From Paraburkholderia monticola (GTDB taxonomy: Bacteria > Pseudomonadota > Gammaproteobacteria > Burkholderiales > Burkholderiaceae), in assembly GCF_001580545.1 (NCBI RefSeq), contig NZ_LRBG01000009.1:124001-188000 (forward strand): a stretch of 64,000 nucleotides of DNA, written 5' to 3'. A program made the translations under genes and the position numbers. Of the stretch, positions 1 through 10,569 are shown piece after piece. Position 1 is the first letter of the stretch. Each line of letters opens with the position of its first letter. The notes under the pieces are model-generated. The model searched no databases. It was not told where the DNA came from and saw only the letters and a program-made list of their open reading frames with translations.

Positions 1-518
<518 letters not shown>

Positions 519-1319
519 ATGAATTCGAACCCGGCGAATCCTGTGAACCCGAATGGCCAGGGGGCCGCGGGCGAAGCTGTATCCGCTGTCGCTCCCGCTG
601 CGTCGCCTACTTTCAGCCCCTTGTATCAGCAGATCAAAGGCTTGATTACGCAGAGCCTCGAAAGCGGTGAATGGAAGCCGGGCGAGATCATTCCCAGTGA
701 AGTCGAACTGGCCGCGCGTTTCAAGGTGAGTCAAGGCACCGTGCGCAAAGCGATCGACGAACTGGCCGCCGACAACCTGCTGGTACGCCGCCAGGGCAAG
801 GGCACGTTCGTTGCGACGCACAACGAAGAACGCGCGCAGTTCCGCTTCCTGAGGCTGCTCGCCGACGACGGCGCCGAGCATCCGCACGTGAGCCGCCTGC
901 TCGAATGCCGGCGCCTGCGCGCCTCGGCGGAGATCGCCCGGCAGCTCGATCTGAAGCCGGCCGACCCGGTCGTGCTGATCAAGCGTTTGCTGCAGTTCGA
1001 CGGCGAAGTCACCGTGCTCGACGAGATCTGGCTGCCCGGCGCCGTGTTCCGCGGACTCACGCTCGAGCGCTTGTCGGAGTACAAGGGTCCTCTGTACGCG
1101 ATGTTCGAGACGGAATTCGGCACCCGCATGATTCGCGCGACGGAAAAAATCCGCGCGGTCGCGGCGGAGCCTTCCGTGGCGGACCTGCTGCATGTACCGG
1201 CAGGTTTTCCGTTGCTCTCGGTCGAACGCGTGTCCTATACCTATGGGGACCGGCCGGTCGAAGTCCGGCGAGGTTGGTATGTCACAACCGGGTATTACTA
1301 TCAGAACGATCTGAGCTGA
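519..1319 (+). CDS. GntR family transcriptional regulator (HutC/UTRA type)
   Basis: DNA-binding regulator of 266 residues. After a Pro/Ala/Asn-rich tail (1-30) comes a GntR winged helix (about 34-100, with PSEVELAARFKVSQGTVRKA as the recognition part and a RRQGKGTFV wing). A UTRA ligand-binding domain fills about 110-260, so it belongs to the HutC subfamily. It lies directly upstream of sdhCDAB on the same strand, 157 bases from sdhC, and next to divergent mdh. It is therefore probably a regulator of these TCA-cycle genes, with a small carboxylate as a possible effector. Both target and effector are inferred. The palindrome upstream suggests autoregulation. Confidence 0.88.
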   Translation: MNSNPANPVNPNGQGAAGEAVSAVAPAASPTFSPLYQQIKGLITQSLESGEWKPGEIIPSEVELAARFKVSQGTVRKAIDELAADNLLVRRQGKGTFVATHNEERAQFRFLRLLADDGAEHPHVSRLLECRRLRASAEIARQLDLKPADPVVLIKRLLQFDGEVTVLDEIWLPGAVFRGLTLERLSEYKGPLYAMFETEFGTRMIRATEKIRAVAAEPSVADLLHVPAGFPLLSVERVSYTYGDRPVEVRRGWYVTTGYYYQNDLS

Positions 1320-1476
1320 ATCGGGCTGGAACGAGGCGCGGCGTCCCACACGCGTGCCGATCGGAAGGCGCTTTCATGGCGCGCGCAGCACAGGACCTAC
1401 GGTGGTTTTCGCTGCAGCGCGATATAAAAAGGCGCTAAAATTGCGGATTAGTGTGACTACATAGTAGGGGTCTAGC

Positions 1477-1893
1477 ATGGCAGAAGCCGTAAAAAAACCG
1501 AGGCCGGAATTCCGGAACATCGGTATTGGGCAAATATTGACGGCATACCGTCTCCCGCTGGCGGGGCGTGTGTCGATCCTGCATCGCGTGAGCGGTGCCC
1601 TGTTGTTTCTCTTCCTTCCGTTCCTGCTGTTCCTCTTCGATCAGAGCCTGACTTCCGAGCTGAGCTTCGAAGTCTTCAAGGGCTTCCTCTCCAACATCAT
1701 CGTCAAGCTGATCACGCTGGTTCTCGCGTGGGCCTTCCTGTTCCATTTCTGCGCCGGCATCCGTCACCTCGTGATGGATACCAATCACGATGCGGTGTCG
1801 AAAGAGAAGGGCAAGTCGACCTCCGTCGTCGTGTTGGTCGTGTCGTCGCTGCTCACCATCGCGTTCGCGGCAAAACTGTTCGGAGCATTCTAA
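1477..1893 (+). CDS. sdhC: Succinate dehydrogenase cytochrome b556 subunit
   Basis: Membrane anchor and heme b subunit of complex II, 138 residues, with three predicted membrane helices (about 42-56, 76-98, 115-135). It shows the family motif SILHRVSG (33-40) and GIRHLVMD, whose His97 matches the heme-ligand histidine of the E. coli protein. AGGGG-type SD about 8 bases before the ATG. First gene of sdhCDAB, three bases before sdhD. Upstream AT-rich stretches around 1420-1440 (TATAAAA, TAAAAT) in GC-rich DNA are the likely promoter. Confidence 0.95.
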   Translation: MAEAVKKPRPEFRNIGIGQILTAYRLPLAGRVSILHRVSGALLFLFLPFLLFLFDQSLTSELSFEVFKGFLSNIIVKLITLVLAWAFLFHFCAGIRHLVMDTNHDAVSKEKGKSTSVVVLVVSSLLTIAFAAKLFGAF

Positions 1894-1896
1894 AAA

Positions 1897-2265
1897 ATGT
1901 CAGCCAATAACCGAATCGGTTCGAAGCGTCTCGTCGTCGGCGCGCACTACGGTCTGCGCGACTGGCTCGCACAACGCGTCACCGCCTGCGTGATGGCGGT
2001 CTACACCGTGATTCTGCTCGCGTGGTTCTTCCTCGCGCGCGACTTTTCGTACGACGGCTGGGCGTCGATCTTCGCGACGCAGTGGATGAAACTCGCCACG
2101 TTCGTCACGCTTCTTTCGCTGTTCTATCACGCGTGGGTGGGTATCCGCGACATCTGGATGGACTACGTGAAGCCCGTTGGCACGCGCCTCTTCCTGCAGG
2201 CGCTGACGATCCTCTGGCTGCTCGCATGTGCGGGCTACGCTGCGCAGATTCTCTGGAGAGTGTAA
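1897..2265 (+). CDS. sdhD: Succinate dehydrogenase membrane anchor subunit
   Basis: Second membrane anchor of complex II, 122 residues, three hydrophobic helices (about 27-46, 65-85, 97-120). The segment [17 protein letters not shown] carries His78 (heme b ligand position) and the Asp89-Tyr90 pair corresponding to the ubiquinone-site tyrosine of E. coli SdhD. It starts three bases after the sdhC stop and ends four bases before sdhA, so the operon is tightly packed. Confidence 0.95.
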   Translation: MSANNRIGSKRLVVGAHYGLRDWLAQRVTACVMAVYTVILLAWFFLARDFSYDGWASIFATQWMKLATFVTLLSLFYHAWVGIRDIWMDYVKPVGTRLFLQALTILWLLACAGYAAQILWRV

Positions 2266-2269
2266 AAGA

Positions 2270-4045
2270 ATGGCTGCAATCAAGAATTCTCTGCCGCGTC
2301 GCAAGTTTGACGTGGTTATCGTCGGCGCAGGCGGCTCGGGGATGCGCGCTTCGCTGCAACTCGCGCGCGCCGGTCTGTCGGTTTGCGTGCTGTCGAAGGT
2401 GTTCCCGACGCGCTCGCACACGGTTGCTGCCCAGGGCGGCATCGGCGCTTCGCTCGGCAACATGAGCGAAGACAACTGGCACTACCACTTCTACGACACG
2501 ATCAAGGGCTCCGACTGGCTCGGCGACCAGGACGCGATCGAGTTCATGTGCCGTGAAGCACCGAACGCGGTCTACGAACTCGAACACATGGGCATGCCGT
2601 TCGACCGTAACGCGGACGGCACGATCTATCAACGCCCGTTCGGCGGCCACACCGCGAACTACGGCGAAAAGCCGGTGCAACGCGCTTGCGCGGCGGCTGA
2701 CCGTACCGGTCACGCGCTGCTGCACACGCTGTACCAGCAGAACGTCGCTGCCAAGACGCAATTCTTCGTCGAATGGATGGCGCTGGACCTGATCCGCGAC
2801 GCCGACGGCGACGTGCTCGGCGTGACCGCGCTGGAAATGGAAACGGGCGACGTCTACATCCTCGAAGGCAAGACCACGTTGTTCGCCACGGGCGGCGCGG
2901 GCCGGATCTTCGCGGCATCGACCAACGCGTTCATCAACACCGGTGACGGCCTCGGCATGGCGGCCCGTTCGGGCATCGCGCTGCAGGACATGGAATTCTG
3001 GCAATTCCACCCGACCGGCGTGGCCGGCGCGGGCGTGCTGATCACCGAAGGCGTGCGCGGCGAAGGCGGTATTCTGCGTAACTCGAACGGCGAGCGTTTC
3101 ATGGAACGCTACGCGCCGACGCTGAAGGACCTGGCGCCGCGCGACTTCGTTTCGCGTTCGATGGACCAGGAAATCAAGGAAGGCCGCGGCGTGGGTCCGA
3201 ACAAGGATCACGTGTTGCTCGACCTGTCGCACATCGGCGCCGAGACGATCATGAAGCGTCTGCCGTCGATCCGCGAAATCGCGCTGAAGTTCGCGAACGT
3301 CGACTGCATCAAGGAGCCGATCCCGGTCGTGCCGACCATCCACTACCAGATGGGCGGTATTCCGACGAACATCAACGGCCAGGTAGTCGGTACGCCGCGC
3401 GGCCACGAAGAAGTCGTCAACGGCTTCTACGCAGTGGGCGAATGCTCGTGCGTGTCGGTGCACGGCGCGAACCGTCTCGGCACGAACTCGCTGCTCGACC
3501 TCGTGGTGTTCGGCCGTGCTGCCGGCAACCACATCGTCAAGCACGTGAAGGAACTGAAGGAACACAAGCCGCTGCCGGCAGATGCAGCCGACTTCGCGCT
3601 GTCGCGTCTCGCGAAGCTCGATAACTCGTCCTCGGGCGAGTACGCACAATCGGTCGCGAACGACATCCGCGGCACGATGCAGAAGCACGCTGGTGTGTTC
3701 CGTACCTCGGCCCTGCTGTCGGAAGGCGTCGAAGCGATCCGCGAAGTGGCGGCACGCGTCGACAACATCCATCTGAAGGACAAGTCGAAGGTGTTCAACA
3801 CGGCCCGTATCGAAGCGCTCGAAGTGGCGAACCTGATCGAAGTGGCACGCGCCACGATGGTCTCCGCTGAAGCGCGCAAGGAAAGCCGTGGCGCGCACGC
3901 GCAGAACGACTTCGAACATCGCGACGACGAAAACTGGCTGCGCCATACGTTGTGGTTCAGCGAAGGCGATCGCCTCGACTACAAGCCGGTTCATATGAAG
4001 CCGCTGACCGTCGAATCGGTTCCGCCGAAAGCGCGTACCTTCTAA
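2270..4045 (+). CDS. sdhA: Succinate dehydrogenase flavoprotein subunit
   Basis: Catalytic subunit of complex II, 591 residues, oxidising succinate to fumarate on the cytoplasmic face. FAD-binding GAGGSG at 19-24. The SHTVAAQGG motif contains His50, the covalent FAD attachment site by homology. The substrate-site segments HPTG and RGEGG are present. The start chosen is ATG 2270 (protein [10 protein letters not shown]...), four bases after the sdhD stop. An in-frame ATG at 2228 would overlap sdhD by 38 bases and is less likely. The length is normal for the family. Confidence 0.97.
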   Translation: MAAIKNSLPRRKFDVVIVGAGGSGMRASLQLARAGLSVCVLSKVFPTRSHTVAAQGGIGASLGNMSEDNWHYHFYDTIKGSDWLGDQDAIEFMCREAPNAVYELEHMGMPFDRNADGTIYQRPFGGHTANYGEKPVQRACAAADRTGHALLHTLYQQNVAAKTQFFVEWMALDLIRDADGDVLGVTALEMETGDVYILEGKTTLFATGGAGRIFAASTNAFINTGDGLGMAARSGIALQDMEFWQFHPTGVAGAGVLITEGVRGEGGILRNSNGERFMERYAPTLKDLAPRDFVSRSMDQEIKEGRGVGPNKDHVLLDLSHIGAETIMKRLPSIREIALKFANVDCIKEPIPVVPTIHYQMGGIPTNINGQVVGTPRGHEEVVNGFYAVGECSCVSVHGANRLGTNSLLDLVVFGRAAGNHIVKHVKELKEHKPLPADAADFALSRLAKLDNSSSGEYAQSVANDIRGTMQKHAGVFRTSALLSEGVEAIREVAARVDNIHLKDKSKVFNTARIEALEVANLIEVARATMVSAEARKESRGAHAQNDFEHRDDENWLRHTLWFSEGDRLDYKPVHMKPLTVESVPPKARTF

Positions 4046-4071
4046 GGCACAAGTCAAAGGAATTCAGAGAA

Positions 4072-4776
4072 ATGGCCAAGCGTACATTTGAAATTTACCG
4101 CTACGATCCGGACAAGGACGCCGCACCGCGCATGCAAACGTACGAGATCGACATCGACTCGCACGAACGCATGCTGCTCGACGCGCTCGTCAAGCTGAAG
4201 GCACTGGACGAAACCCTGTCGTTCCGTCGCTCGTGCCGCGAAGGCGTGTGCGGTTCGGACGCAATGAACATCAACGGCAAGAACGGCCTCGCGTGCCTGA
4301 CGAACCTGAACGACCTGCCGCAGAAGATCGTGCTGCGTCCGCTGCCGGGCCTGCCCGTCGTGCGTGACCTGATTTGCGACTTCACGCAGTTCTTCAACCA
4401 GTATCACTCGATCAAGCCGTACCTGATCAACGATACGCCGCCGCCGGAAAAGGAACGTCTGCAGTCGCCGGAAGAGCGCGACGAGCTCGACGGCCTGTAC
4501 GAATGTATCCTGTGCGCGAGCTGCTCGACGTCGTGCCCGAGCTTCTGGTGGAATCCGGACAAGTTCGTCGGCCCGGCTGGTCTGCTGCAAGCCTATCGCT
4601 TCATCGCGGACAGCCGCGACGAAGCAACCGGCGAGCGTCTCGACAACCTGGAAGACCCGTACCGTCTGTTCCGTTGCCACACCATCATGAACTGTGTCGA
4701 CGTTTGCCCGAAGGGCCTGAACCCAACCAAGGCAATCGGCAAGATCAAGGAATTGATGGTTCGCCGCACTGTCTAG
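4072..4776 (+). CDS. sdhB: Succinate dehydrogenase iron-sulfur subunit
   Basis: Electron-transfer subunit of complex II, 234 residues. The [2Fe-2S] motif CREGVCGSD...C uses Cys55, Cys60, Asp63 and Cys75, with the Asp variant as in E. coli. The [4Fe-4S] motif CILCASC is at 145-151. The [3Fe-4S] set is Cys155, Cys202 (CHTIMNC) and Cys208, with CP at 212-213 completing the 4Fe-4S set. Start ATG 4072 follows sdhA by 26 bases with an AGAGA SD-like stretch. An upstream in-frame start inside sdhA is rejected because [13 protein letters not shown] is the conserved N-terminus. Confidence 0.97.
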   Translation: MAKRTFEIYRYDPDKDAAPRMQTYEIDIDSHERMLLDALVKLKALDETLSFRRSCREGVCGSDAMNINGKNGLACLTNLNDLPQKIVLRPLPGLPVVRDLICDFTQFFNQYHSIKPYLINDTPPPEKERLQSPEERDELDGLYECILCASCSTSCPSFWWNPDKFVGPAGLLQAYRFIADSRDEATGERLDNLEDPYRLFRCHTIMNCVDVCPKGLNPTKAIGKIKELMVRRTV

Positions 4777-4786
4777 TATCAATGAG

Positions 4787-4851
4787 CCTCGCGCTCTCTG
4801 GCGCACGCTGCCCCCGCGGAGGCGGTCGCTGCGCCGGGGTGCGGCGCGAGG
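4787..4851 (+). other. Nested hairpin between sdhB and sdhE
   Basis: The arms CCTCGCGC (4787-4794) and GCGCGAGG (4844-4851) pair perfectly. Inside them GGCGCA (4800-4805) pairs with TGCGCC (4830-4835). No U-tract follows, so it is not a standard terminator. It may set different mRNA levels for sdhCDAB and sdhE-gltA, or be a processing site. Confidence 0.45.
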
Positions 4852-4860
4852 TGTACCGAC

Positions 4861-5133
4861 ATGACCGAAACATCGCATCAGTCCGACCCTCTCCGCCGCG
4901 CGCGTCTTCGCTGGCGCGCTCGGCGGGGCCTGCTGGAAAACGATCTGATCTTCGAGCGTTTTTTCAGCCGATATGAGCATGACCTCAGCGATGCCGACGT
5001 GGGCGCACTCACGCGCCTGCTCGAGCTGAGCGATAACGACCTGATGGACTTGCTGCTCGCGCGCAAGGAACCAGAAGGCGATCTAGCCGATCCGGACGTG
5101 GTCCGGATTCTGGAATTGCTGCGCAAAGCTTGA
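4861..5133 (+). CDS. sdhE: FAD assembly factor SdhE (succinate dehydrogenase assembly factor 2)
   Basis: Small protein of 90 residues that helps attach FAD covalently to SdhA. It has the SdhE signature RRGLLEND (RGxxE type, about residues 21-28) and the downstream acidic helices typical of the YgfY/Sdh5 family (LSDNDLMDLLL). It lies between sdhB and gltA, its usual place in Burkholderia. No strong SD is visible, and translation may depend on the preceding sdh mRNA. Confidence 0.93.
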   Translation: MTETSHQSDPLRRARLRWRARRGLLENDLIFERFFSRYEHDLSDADVGALTRLLELSDNDLMDLLLARKEPEGDLADPDVVRILELLRKA

Positions 5134-5158
5134 GCGCCGCCGGTCCGTTGTTCCAGGC

Positions 5159-5188
5159 GTGCAATTATCGAAACCCTGTTTCTATACT
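5159..5188 (+). promoter_or_regulatory. Candidate gltA promoter
   Basis: TATACT at 5183-5188 is a good -10 hexamer in an AT-rich pocket. A weak -35 (GTGCAA at 5159-5164, spacing 18) lies upstream. It would start a gltA transcript a few bases further on, just before the GAGGA SD. The -35 is poor, so gltA may also be read through from sdh. Confidence 0.4.
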
Positions 5189-5205
5189 TCGATTGAGGAT
5201 GTGCT

Positions 5206-6507
5206 ATGACCCCGTCAGACGTTAAAGCCACGCTATCGTTCAGCGACAATTCGCCGAGCGTCGAGATGCCGATTTACAAGGGCACGATTGGCCCGGACGT
5301 GATCGACATTCGCAAACTGTACGGCCAGACCGGCAAATTCACGTACGATCCGGGCTTCATGTCGACGGCGGCGTGCAATTCGGCGATCACCTACATCGAC
5401 GGCGATAAGGGCGAACTGCTCTACCGCGGTTACGCGATCGACAACCTCGCGCAAAACGCTGACTTCCTCGAAACCTGCTTCCTGCTGCTGAACGGCGAGC
5501 TGCCGAACGCGAAGCAGAAGGATGAATTCGTCGAGACCGTCACGAAGCACACGATGGTGCACGAGCAGATGCAGTTCTTCTTCCGCGGTTTCCGCCGCGA
5601 CGCGCACCCGATGGCGATTCTGGTCGCCGCGGTCGGCGCGCTGTCCGCGTTCTATCACGACTCGCTCGACATCAATAACCCGCGTCACCGCGAAGTGTCG
5701 GCGATCCGCATGATCGCGAAGCTGCCCACGCTGGTCGCGATGGCGTACAAGTACAGCATCGGCCAGCCGTTCGTGTATCCGAAGAACGATCTGTCGTACA
5801 GTGCGAACTTCATGCGCATGATGTTCTCGAACCCGTGCGAAGAATACAAGGTCAACGACGTGCTGGTGCGCGCGCTCGACCGCATCCTGATCCTGCACGC
5901 GGACCACGAGCAGAACGCGTCGACGTCGACCGTGCGTCTCGCCGGTTCGTCGGGTGCGAATCCGTTCGCGTGTATCGCGGCGGGTATCGCGTGTCTGTGG
6001 GGCCCGGCGCACGGCGGTGCGAACGAAGCCGCACTGAACATGCTGGAAGAAATCGGCTCGGTCGACAACATTCCTGAGTTCATCAAGCAGGTGAAGGACA
6101 AGAACTCGGGCGTGAAGCTGATGGGCTTCGGTCACCGCGTCTACAAGAACTACGACCCGCGCGCGAAGCTGATGCGCGAAACCTGCCACGAAGTGCTCGA
6201 AGAGCTGGGCCTGCACGACGACCCGCTGTTCAAGCTCGCCATGGCACTCGAAAAGATCGCGCTCGAAGACGAATACTTCGTGTCGCGCAAGCTGTACCCG
6301 AACGTCGACTTCTACTCGGGTATCGTGCAGCGCGCGCTGGGCATCCCGACCTCGATGTTCACGTGTATCTTCGCGATGGCACGTACGGTCGGCTGGATCG
6401 CGCAGTGGAACGAAATGATCGCCGATCCCGAACAAAAGATTGGCCGTCCGCGTCAGCTGTTCATCGGCGAGACGCTGCGTGAAGCGAAGCCGATCGGGCA
6501 GCGCTAA
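5206..6507 (+). CDS. gltA: Citrate synthase (type II)
   Basis: Condenses acetyl-CoA and oxaloacetate to citrate, the entry step of the TCA cycle. 433 residues, the normal length of the NADH-sensitive hexameric Gram-negative type. Conserved catalytic segments are visible: [12 protein letters not shown] (active-site His), [14 protein letters not shown] (second His), and an Asp in the C-terminal DFYSG segment. GAGGA SD seven bases before the ATG. The last gene of the sdh-gltA block, followed by the terminator at 6582-6614. Confidence 0.97.
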   Translation: MTPSDVKATLSFSDNSPSVEMPIYKGTIGPDVIDIRKLYGQTGKFTYDPGFMSTAACNSAITYIDGDKGELLYRGYAIDNLAQNADFLETCFLLLNGELPNAKQKDEFVETVTKHTMVHEQMQFFFRGFRRDAHPMAILVAAVGALSAFYHDSLDINNPRHREVSAIRMIAKLPTLVAMAYKYSIGQPFVYPKNDLSYSANFMRMMFSNPCEEYKVNDVLVRALDRILILHADHEQNASTSTVRLAGSSGANPFACIAAGIACLWGPAHGGANEAALNMLEEIGSVDNIPEFIKQVKDKNSGVKLMGFGHRVYKNYDPRAKLMRETCHEVLEELGLHDDPLFKLAMALEKIALEDEYFVSRKLYPNVDFYSGIVQRALGIPTSMFTCIFAMARTVGWIAQWNEMIADPEQKIGRPRQLFIGETLREAKPIGQR

Positions 6508-6826
6508 TCGCTGATCGATCTCGACATGCGCGCTTCGTAGCGGCATTCGTGCCGCGCGGGAGCGCGAAATCGGAGTCAAGCAAACGCCTCAACGGGTCTA
6601 CCGTTGGGGCGTTTCCGTTTCGGCGGGCGCCGCGGGTTGCGCATGCGCCGTATTGGCGTCGCGGGGCTGCCGCGCTTGCCGGGTAACGCCGATACAGGTA
6701 TCGGCACTACCAGCCAACTCCATGTTTTTTATCGGTTTTTTCGTCGACTGAGCGGCCCATCGCGGTGCGCAGCGTGGCATAATCAATCGACACAGTCAGC
6801 CCGCAGTCATTACTACCCCGCATACC
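6508..6826 (+). other. gltA-leuC intergenic region with leuC promoter area
   Basis: Contains the gltA terminator (6582-6614), a perfect hairpin/palindrome GCCGATA-CAGG-TATCGGC (6688-6705), T-rich runs (6725-6741) and a CATAAT -10 candidate (6778-6783, preceded by TGG) that could drive leuC. No convincing -35. A nine-codon frame starting at 6722 (MFFIGFFVD) has no SD and is not treated as a gene. Nothing else seen. Confidence 0.5.
6582..6614 (+). terminator. Rho-independent terminator after gltA
   Basis: 14-base arms AAACGCCTCAACGG / CCGTTGGGGCGTTT pair with a single G-U, with a 5-base loop. The A-start and T-end of the stem give a bidirectional-type terminator. It separates the TCA block from leuC. 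Confidence 0.85.
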
Positions 6827-8236
6827 ATGGCACAGACTCTCTACGACAAATTGTGGAACACGCACGTGATCCACACGGAAGACGACGGCACCGCGATTCT
6901 CTACATCGACCGTCATCTGCTGCATGAAGTGACCAGCCCGCAGGCGTTCGAAGGCCTGAAGATGGCCGAACGTCCGGTGTGGCGCATCAGCGCGAACCTG
7001 GCCGTGTCCGACCACAACGTGCCGACCACGGACCGCAGCCACGGCATCGCCGATCCGGTTTCGAAGCTGCAGGTCGACACGCTCGACTCGAACTGCGACG
7101 CCTATGGCATCACGCAGTTCAAGATGAACGACGTGCGTCAGGGCATCGTCCACATCATCGGGCCGGAACAGGGCGCCACGCTGCCGGGTATGACGATCGT
7201 CTGCGGCGACTCGCACACGTCCACGCACGGCGCGTTCGGCGCGCTCGCGCACGGCATCGGCACGTCGGAAGTCGAGCACGTGCTGGCCACCCAAACGCTG
7301 CTGCAAAAGAAGAGCAAGAACATGCACGTGAAGGTCGAGGGCCAACTGCCGCGCGGCTGCACCGCGAAGGACATCGTGCTCGCGATCATCGGCAAGATTG
7401 GCACCGCGGGCGGCACCGGCTACGCGATCGAATTCGGCGGCTCGACCATCCGTTCGCTGTCGATGGAAGGCCGCATGACGGTCTGCAACATGGCGATCGA
7501 AGCGGGCGCGCGCGCCGGCATGGTCGCTGTAGACGACACCACGGTCGACTACCTGAAGGGCCGTCCGTTCTCGCCGCAAGGCGTCGAGTGGGATCACGCG
7601 GTCGAATACTGGAAGCAGTTCAAATCGGACGACGGCGCCCAATTCGATCGCGTGGTCGAGCTGAATGCCGCCGAAATCGTGCCGCAGGTCACGTGGGGCA
7701 CCTCGCCGGAAATGGTGACGCCGATCGACGGCCGCGTGCCGGATCCGGAACGCGAGAAGGACCCGGTCAAGCGCGACGCGATGGAGCGCGCGCTCAAGTA
7801 CATGGCGCTCGAGCCGAACGCGCCGATCGAGTCGATCAAGCCGGATAAAATCTTCATCGGGTCGTGCACCAACGCGCGCATCGAAGACATTCGCGCGGCG
7901 GCTTACGTCGTGAAGAAACTCGGCCGCCGCGTCGCGCCGAACATCCGTCTGGCGATGGTCGTGCCGGGTTCGGGTCTCGTGAAGGCGCAGGCGGAGCGTG
8001 AAGGCCTCGACAAGGTCTTTACCGACGCCGGTTTCGAATGGCGCGAGCCGGGCTGCTCGATGTGCCTCGCCATGAACGCCGACCGGCTCGAGCCGGGTGA
8101 GCGTTGCGCATCCACGTCGAACCGCAATTTCGAAGGTCGTCAGGGCGCCGGCGGTCGCACGCACCTGGTGAGCCCCGCAATGGCCGCGGCTGCGGCCATC
8201 GAAGGACATTTCGTCGATATTCGCAAGCTTGGATAA
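6827..8236 (+). CDS. leuC: 3-isopropylmalate dehydratase large subunit
   Basis: With LeuD it isomerises 2-isopropylmalate to 3-isopropylmalate in leucine synthesis. 469 residues, the normal length of the bacterial form. [4Fe-4S] cysteines are seen in [11 protein letters not shown] and GCSMCLAMN near the C-terminus, and the [12 protein letters not shown] substrate motif lies in the first third. It heads leuC-(lipoprotein)-leuD-leuB. leuA is not in this window. Confidence 0.97.
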   Translation: MAQTLYDKLWNTHVIHTEDDGTAILYIDRHLLHEVTSPQAFEGLKMAERPVWRISANLAVSDHNVPTTDRSHGIADPVSKLQVDTLDSNCDAYGITQFKMNDVRQGIVHIIGPEQGATLPGMTIVCGDSHTSTHGAFGALAHGIGTSEVEHVLATQTLLQKKSKNMHVKVEGQLPRGCTAKDIVLAIIGKIGTAGGTGYAIEFGGSTIRSLSMEGRMTVCNMAIEAGARAGMVAVDDTTVDYLKGRPFSPQGVEWDHAVEYWKQFKSDDGAQFDRVVELNAAEIVPQVTWGTSPEMVTPIDGRVPDPEREKDPVKRDAMERALKYMALEPNAPIESIKPDKIFIGSCTNARIEDIRAAAYVVKKLGRRVAPNIRLAMVVPGSGLVKAQAEREGLDKVFTDAGFEWREPGCSMCLAMNADRLEPGERCASTSNRNFEGRQGAGGRTHLVSPAMAAAAAIEGHFVDIRKLG

Positions 8237-8241
8237 ATCGC

Positions 8242-8400
8242 ATGATGAAGAACATGAATCGCATCACTCTATTGCGCCGCTTCGCACTCGCTGCCTTCGC
8301 CGGGCTTCTGCTCGGACTGGCCGGCTGCAACACGGTGCACGGATTCGGCGAGGACATGTCGCACCTCGGCAATTCGATCAGCAATCACGCTGAGAAATAA
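8242..8400 (+). CDS. Entericidin-like small lipoprotein
   Basis: 52 residues. A charged N-terminus and hydrophobic segment (LLRRFALAAFAGLLLGLAG) end in a lipobox LAGC with the lipidated Cys at about residue 31. The tail NTVHGFGEDMSHLGNSISNHAEK matches the short entericidin A/B pattern (CNTVxGxGxD). It is predicted to be exported and anchored in a membrane. It starts six bases after the leuC stop. Either ATG 8242 or ATG 8245 could be used. Its position within the leu operon suggests co-transcription, though no link to leucine synthesis is evident. A strong 9-bp outer stem (8420-8428 with 8452-8460) lies between it and leuD. Confidence 0.8.
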   Translation: MMKNMNRITLLRRFALAAFAGLLLGLAGCNTVHGFGEDMSHLGNSISNHAEK

Positions 8401-8484
8401 GCGGTTTTTGATTTTTGCCGGCGATGCGGCGCGGCGTTTCCAGCCGCCCAGCGCATCGCCCGGTTCTGAACAGGCGCAAGCGTC

Positions 8485-9138
8485 ATGGATAAATTCATCG
8501 TACACACCGGCGTCGTGGCGCCGCTCGATCGCGAGAACGTCGACACGGACGCGATCATTCCGAAGCAGTTCCTGAAGTCGATCAAGCGCACGGGCTTCGG
8601 TCCGAACGCGTTCGACGAATGGCGCTATCTCGACCACGGCGAGCCGGGTCAGGACAACTCGACTCGTCCGCTGAACCCGGACTTCGTGCTGAACCAGCCG
8701 CGCTATCAGGGCGCTTCGGTGCTGCTCGCACGCAAGAATTTCGGCTGCGGCAGCTCGCGCGAACACGCGCCGTGGGCGTTGCAGCAGTACGGCTTTCGCG
8801 CGCTGATCGCGCCGAGCTTCGCCGACATCTTCTACAACAACTGCTTCAAGAACGGCGTGCTGCCGATCGTGCTGACCGAACAGCAGGTCGATCATCTGTT
8901 CAACGAAACCTATGCGTTCAACGGCTTCAAACTGACGATCGACCTTGAAGCACAAGTCGTGCGCACGGCCGACGGCAGCGCCGAATATCCGTTCGAAGTC
9001 GCAGGGTTCCGCAAGTACTGCCTGCTGAACGGTTTCGACGACATCGGCCTCACGCTGCGTCACGCGGACAAGATCCGCCAGTTCGAAGCGGAGCGTCTCG
9101 CGAAGCAACCGTGGCTGAACAATCGCCTCGTCCGTTAA
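8485..9138 (+). CDS. leuD: 3-isopropylmalate dehydratase small subunit
   Basis: Swivel-domain partner of LeuC, 217 residues. The N-terminal segment ([13 protein letters not shown]) and [15 protein letters not shown] are the hallmark motifs of LeuD. The length fits the bacterial 200-220 residue form. It is separated from leuC by the small lipoprotein gene and an 84-base structured spacer, and is followed 90 bases later by leuB. Confidence 0.97.
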   Translation: MDKFIVHTGVVAPLDRENVDTDAIIPKQFLKSIKRTGFGPNAFDEWRYLDHGEPGQDNSTRPLNPDFVLNQPRYQGASVLLARKNFGCGSSREHAPWALQQYGFRALIAPSFADIFYNNCFKNGVLPIVLTEQQVDHLFNETYAFNGFKLTIDLEAQVVRTADGSAEYPFEVAGFRKYCLLNGFDDIGLTLRHADKIRQFEAERLAKQPWLNNRLVR

Positions 9139-9228
9139 ACGAACCCGCGGGGGCGTAAGGACTCGAGGTCCACGCGCCCGCGCCGGTTTGCGCCAGAAAA
9201 GACTCGAAAAAATCATCAAGGAATTCGC

Positions 9229-10296
9229 ATGAAGATCGCAGTGTTGCCGGGCGACGGCATCGGTCCCGAAATCGTCAAGGAGGCCGTGAAGGTCCTGAAC
9301 GTGCTCGGCGAGAAGTTCGAACTCGAAGAAGCGCCGGTCGGTGGCGCAGGCTTCGAAGCGAAGGGCCACCCGCTGCCCGACTCGACGCTCGCGCTCGCGA
9401 AGGAAGCCGACGCGATCCTGTTCGGCGCGGTCGGCGACTGGAAATACGACAAGCTCGAACGCGCGCTGCGCCCCGAGCAGGCAATTCTCGGTCTGCGCAA
9501 GCACCTGGAACTGTTCGCGAACTTCCGTCCGGCGATCTGCTATCCGCAACTCACGGGTGCGTCGTCGCTGAAGGAAGAGATCGTTTCGGGTCTCGACATC
9601 CTGATCGTGCGCGAACTGAACGGCGACATTTACTTCGGCGCGCCGCGCGGCGTGCGTACGTCGCCGGACGGCCTGTTCGCCGGCGCGAAGGAAGGCTTCG
9701 ACACGATGCGCTATTCGGAACCCGAAGTGCGCCGCATCGCGCACGTCGCGTTCCAGGCGGCGCAAAAGCGCGGCAAGAAGCTGACCTCGGTCGATAAAGC
9801 CAACGTGCTCGAAACGTCGCAGTTCTGGAAGGACGTGATGATCGACGTGTCGAAGGAATACGCGGACGTCGAGTTGTCGCACATGTACGTCGACAACGCC
9901 GCGATGCAACTCGTGAAGGCGCCGAAGTCGTTCGACGTGATCGTGACCGGCAACATGTTCGGCGACATCCTGTCCGACGAGGCTGCCATGCTGACCGGCT
10001 CGATCGGCATGCTGCCGTCGGCATCGCTCGACAAGAACAACAAGGGCTTGTACGAGCCGTCGCACGGTTCCGCACCGGACATCGCCGGCAAGGGCGTGGC
10101 GAATCCTCTCGCCACGATCCTCTCCGCTGCGATGATGCTGCGCTATTCGCTGAACAAGGCGGAGCAGGCTGATCGCATCGAAACCGCGGTGAAGAAGGTG
10201 CTCGAGCAGGGCTATCGCACCGGCGACATTCTCACGCCGGGATGCAAGCAGGTCGGCACCGCTGCGATGGGCGACGCCGTCGTGGCCGCGCTGTAA
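9229..10296 (+). CDS. leuB: 3-isopropylmalate dehydrogenase
   Basis: NAD-dependent oxidative decarboxylation of 3-isopropylmalate, third step of leucine synthesis. 355 residues. N-terminal [11 protein letters not shown], the substrate-binding [10 protein letters not shown] loop, and [22 protein letters not shown] with Asp residues for metal binding are present. GGAATTC (AAGGAA) SD before the ATG. The upstream 90 bases can fold into a long GC-rich hairpin around 9146-9180. Confidence 0.97.
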   Translation: MKIAVLPGDGIGPEIVKEAVKVLNVLGEKFELEEAPVGGAGFEAKGHPLPDSTLALAKEADAILFGAVGDWKYDKLERALRPEQAILGLRKHLELFANFRPAICYPQLTGASSLKEEIVSGLDILIVRELNGDIYFGAPRGVRTSPDGLFAGAKEGFDTMRYSEPEVRRIAHVAFQAAQKRGKKLTSVDKANVLETSQFWKDVMIDVSKEYADVELSHMYVDNAAMQLVKAPKSFDVIVTGNMFGDILSDEAAMLTGSIGMLPSASLDKNNKGLYEPSHGSAPDIAGKGVANPLATILSAAMMLRYSLNKAEQADRIETAVKKVLEQGYRTGDILTPGCKQVGTAAMGDAVVAAL

Positions 10297-10367
10297 AACG
10301 CATGCGGCACATGCACTCGCGGAGCGGGTGCAAGCATTGATAAGGTCGTCGATATTGGCCTTTAAAA

Positions 10368-10399
10368 CGCGAATCGACCTTAAAACAGGTCGATTCGCG
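10368..10399. other. Perfect 13-bp hairpin after leuB
   Basis: Arms CGCGAATCGACCT / AGGTCGATTCGCG with a 6-base loop. On the plus strand no U-run follows; read on the minus strand the stem is followed by TTTT. It may act as a weak terminator or 3' end of the leu mRNA, separating leuB from the asd leader region. Confidence 0.5.
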
Positions 10400-10452
10400 C
10401 GTAATGCGGCGAACAGCGCCGCCAGTTTTCCGTTTTCGTGTATATTGTTGCG

Positions 10453-10569
10453 ATGGCTCAGATCTCCCAAATCTCCTCGATTTCCAAATCGCACGGCACA
10501 ACTGCCCGTGCGATCGAGTTCGCCATTACCATCAAAACCATTACCCCGAAAACGATCACGAAGCGCTGA
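10453..10569 (+). CDS. Putative Ile/Thr-rich leader peptide upstream of asd
   Basis: Open frame of 38 codons ending 84 bases before asd. The peptide has eight Ile and seven Thr, most of them in the second half (residues 25-36: ITIKTITPKTIT), plus four Lys. These amino acids are end products that depend on aspartate semialdehyde, which asd makes. This composition resembles the thr operon leader of enterobacteria. A TATATT -10-like hexamer at 10441-10446 lies directly before it, so the transcript could start at or near the ATG. There is no clear SD, which is a weakness. Peptide function is inferred from composition, position and the RNA structures that follow. Confidence 0.5.
   Translation: MAQISQISSISKSHGTTARAIEFAITIKTITPKTITKR

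Noticed and set aside
2105..4057. 650-codon open frame on the minus strand across sdhA
   Set aside because: Exact antisense of sdhA. Its Arg/His/Val/Asp-rich composition is what high-GC third positions produce on the opposite strand.
6722..6751. Nine-codon frame MFFIGFFVD upstream of leuC as a leader peptide
   Set aside because: Phe-rich, not Leu-rich, no SD, no following competing hairpins. T-runs alone explain the Phe codons.
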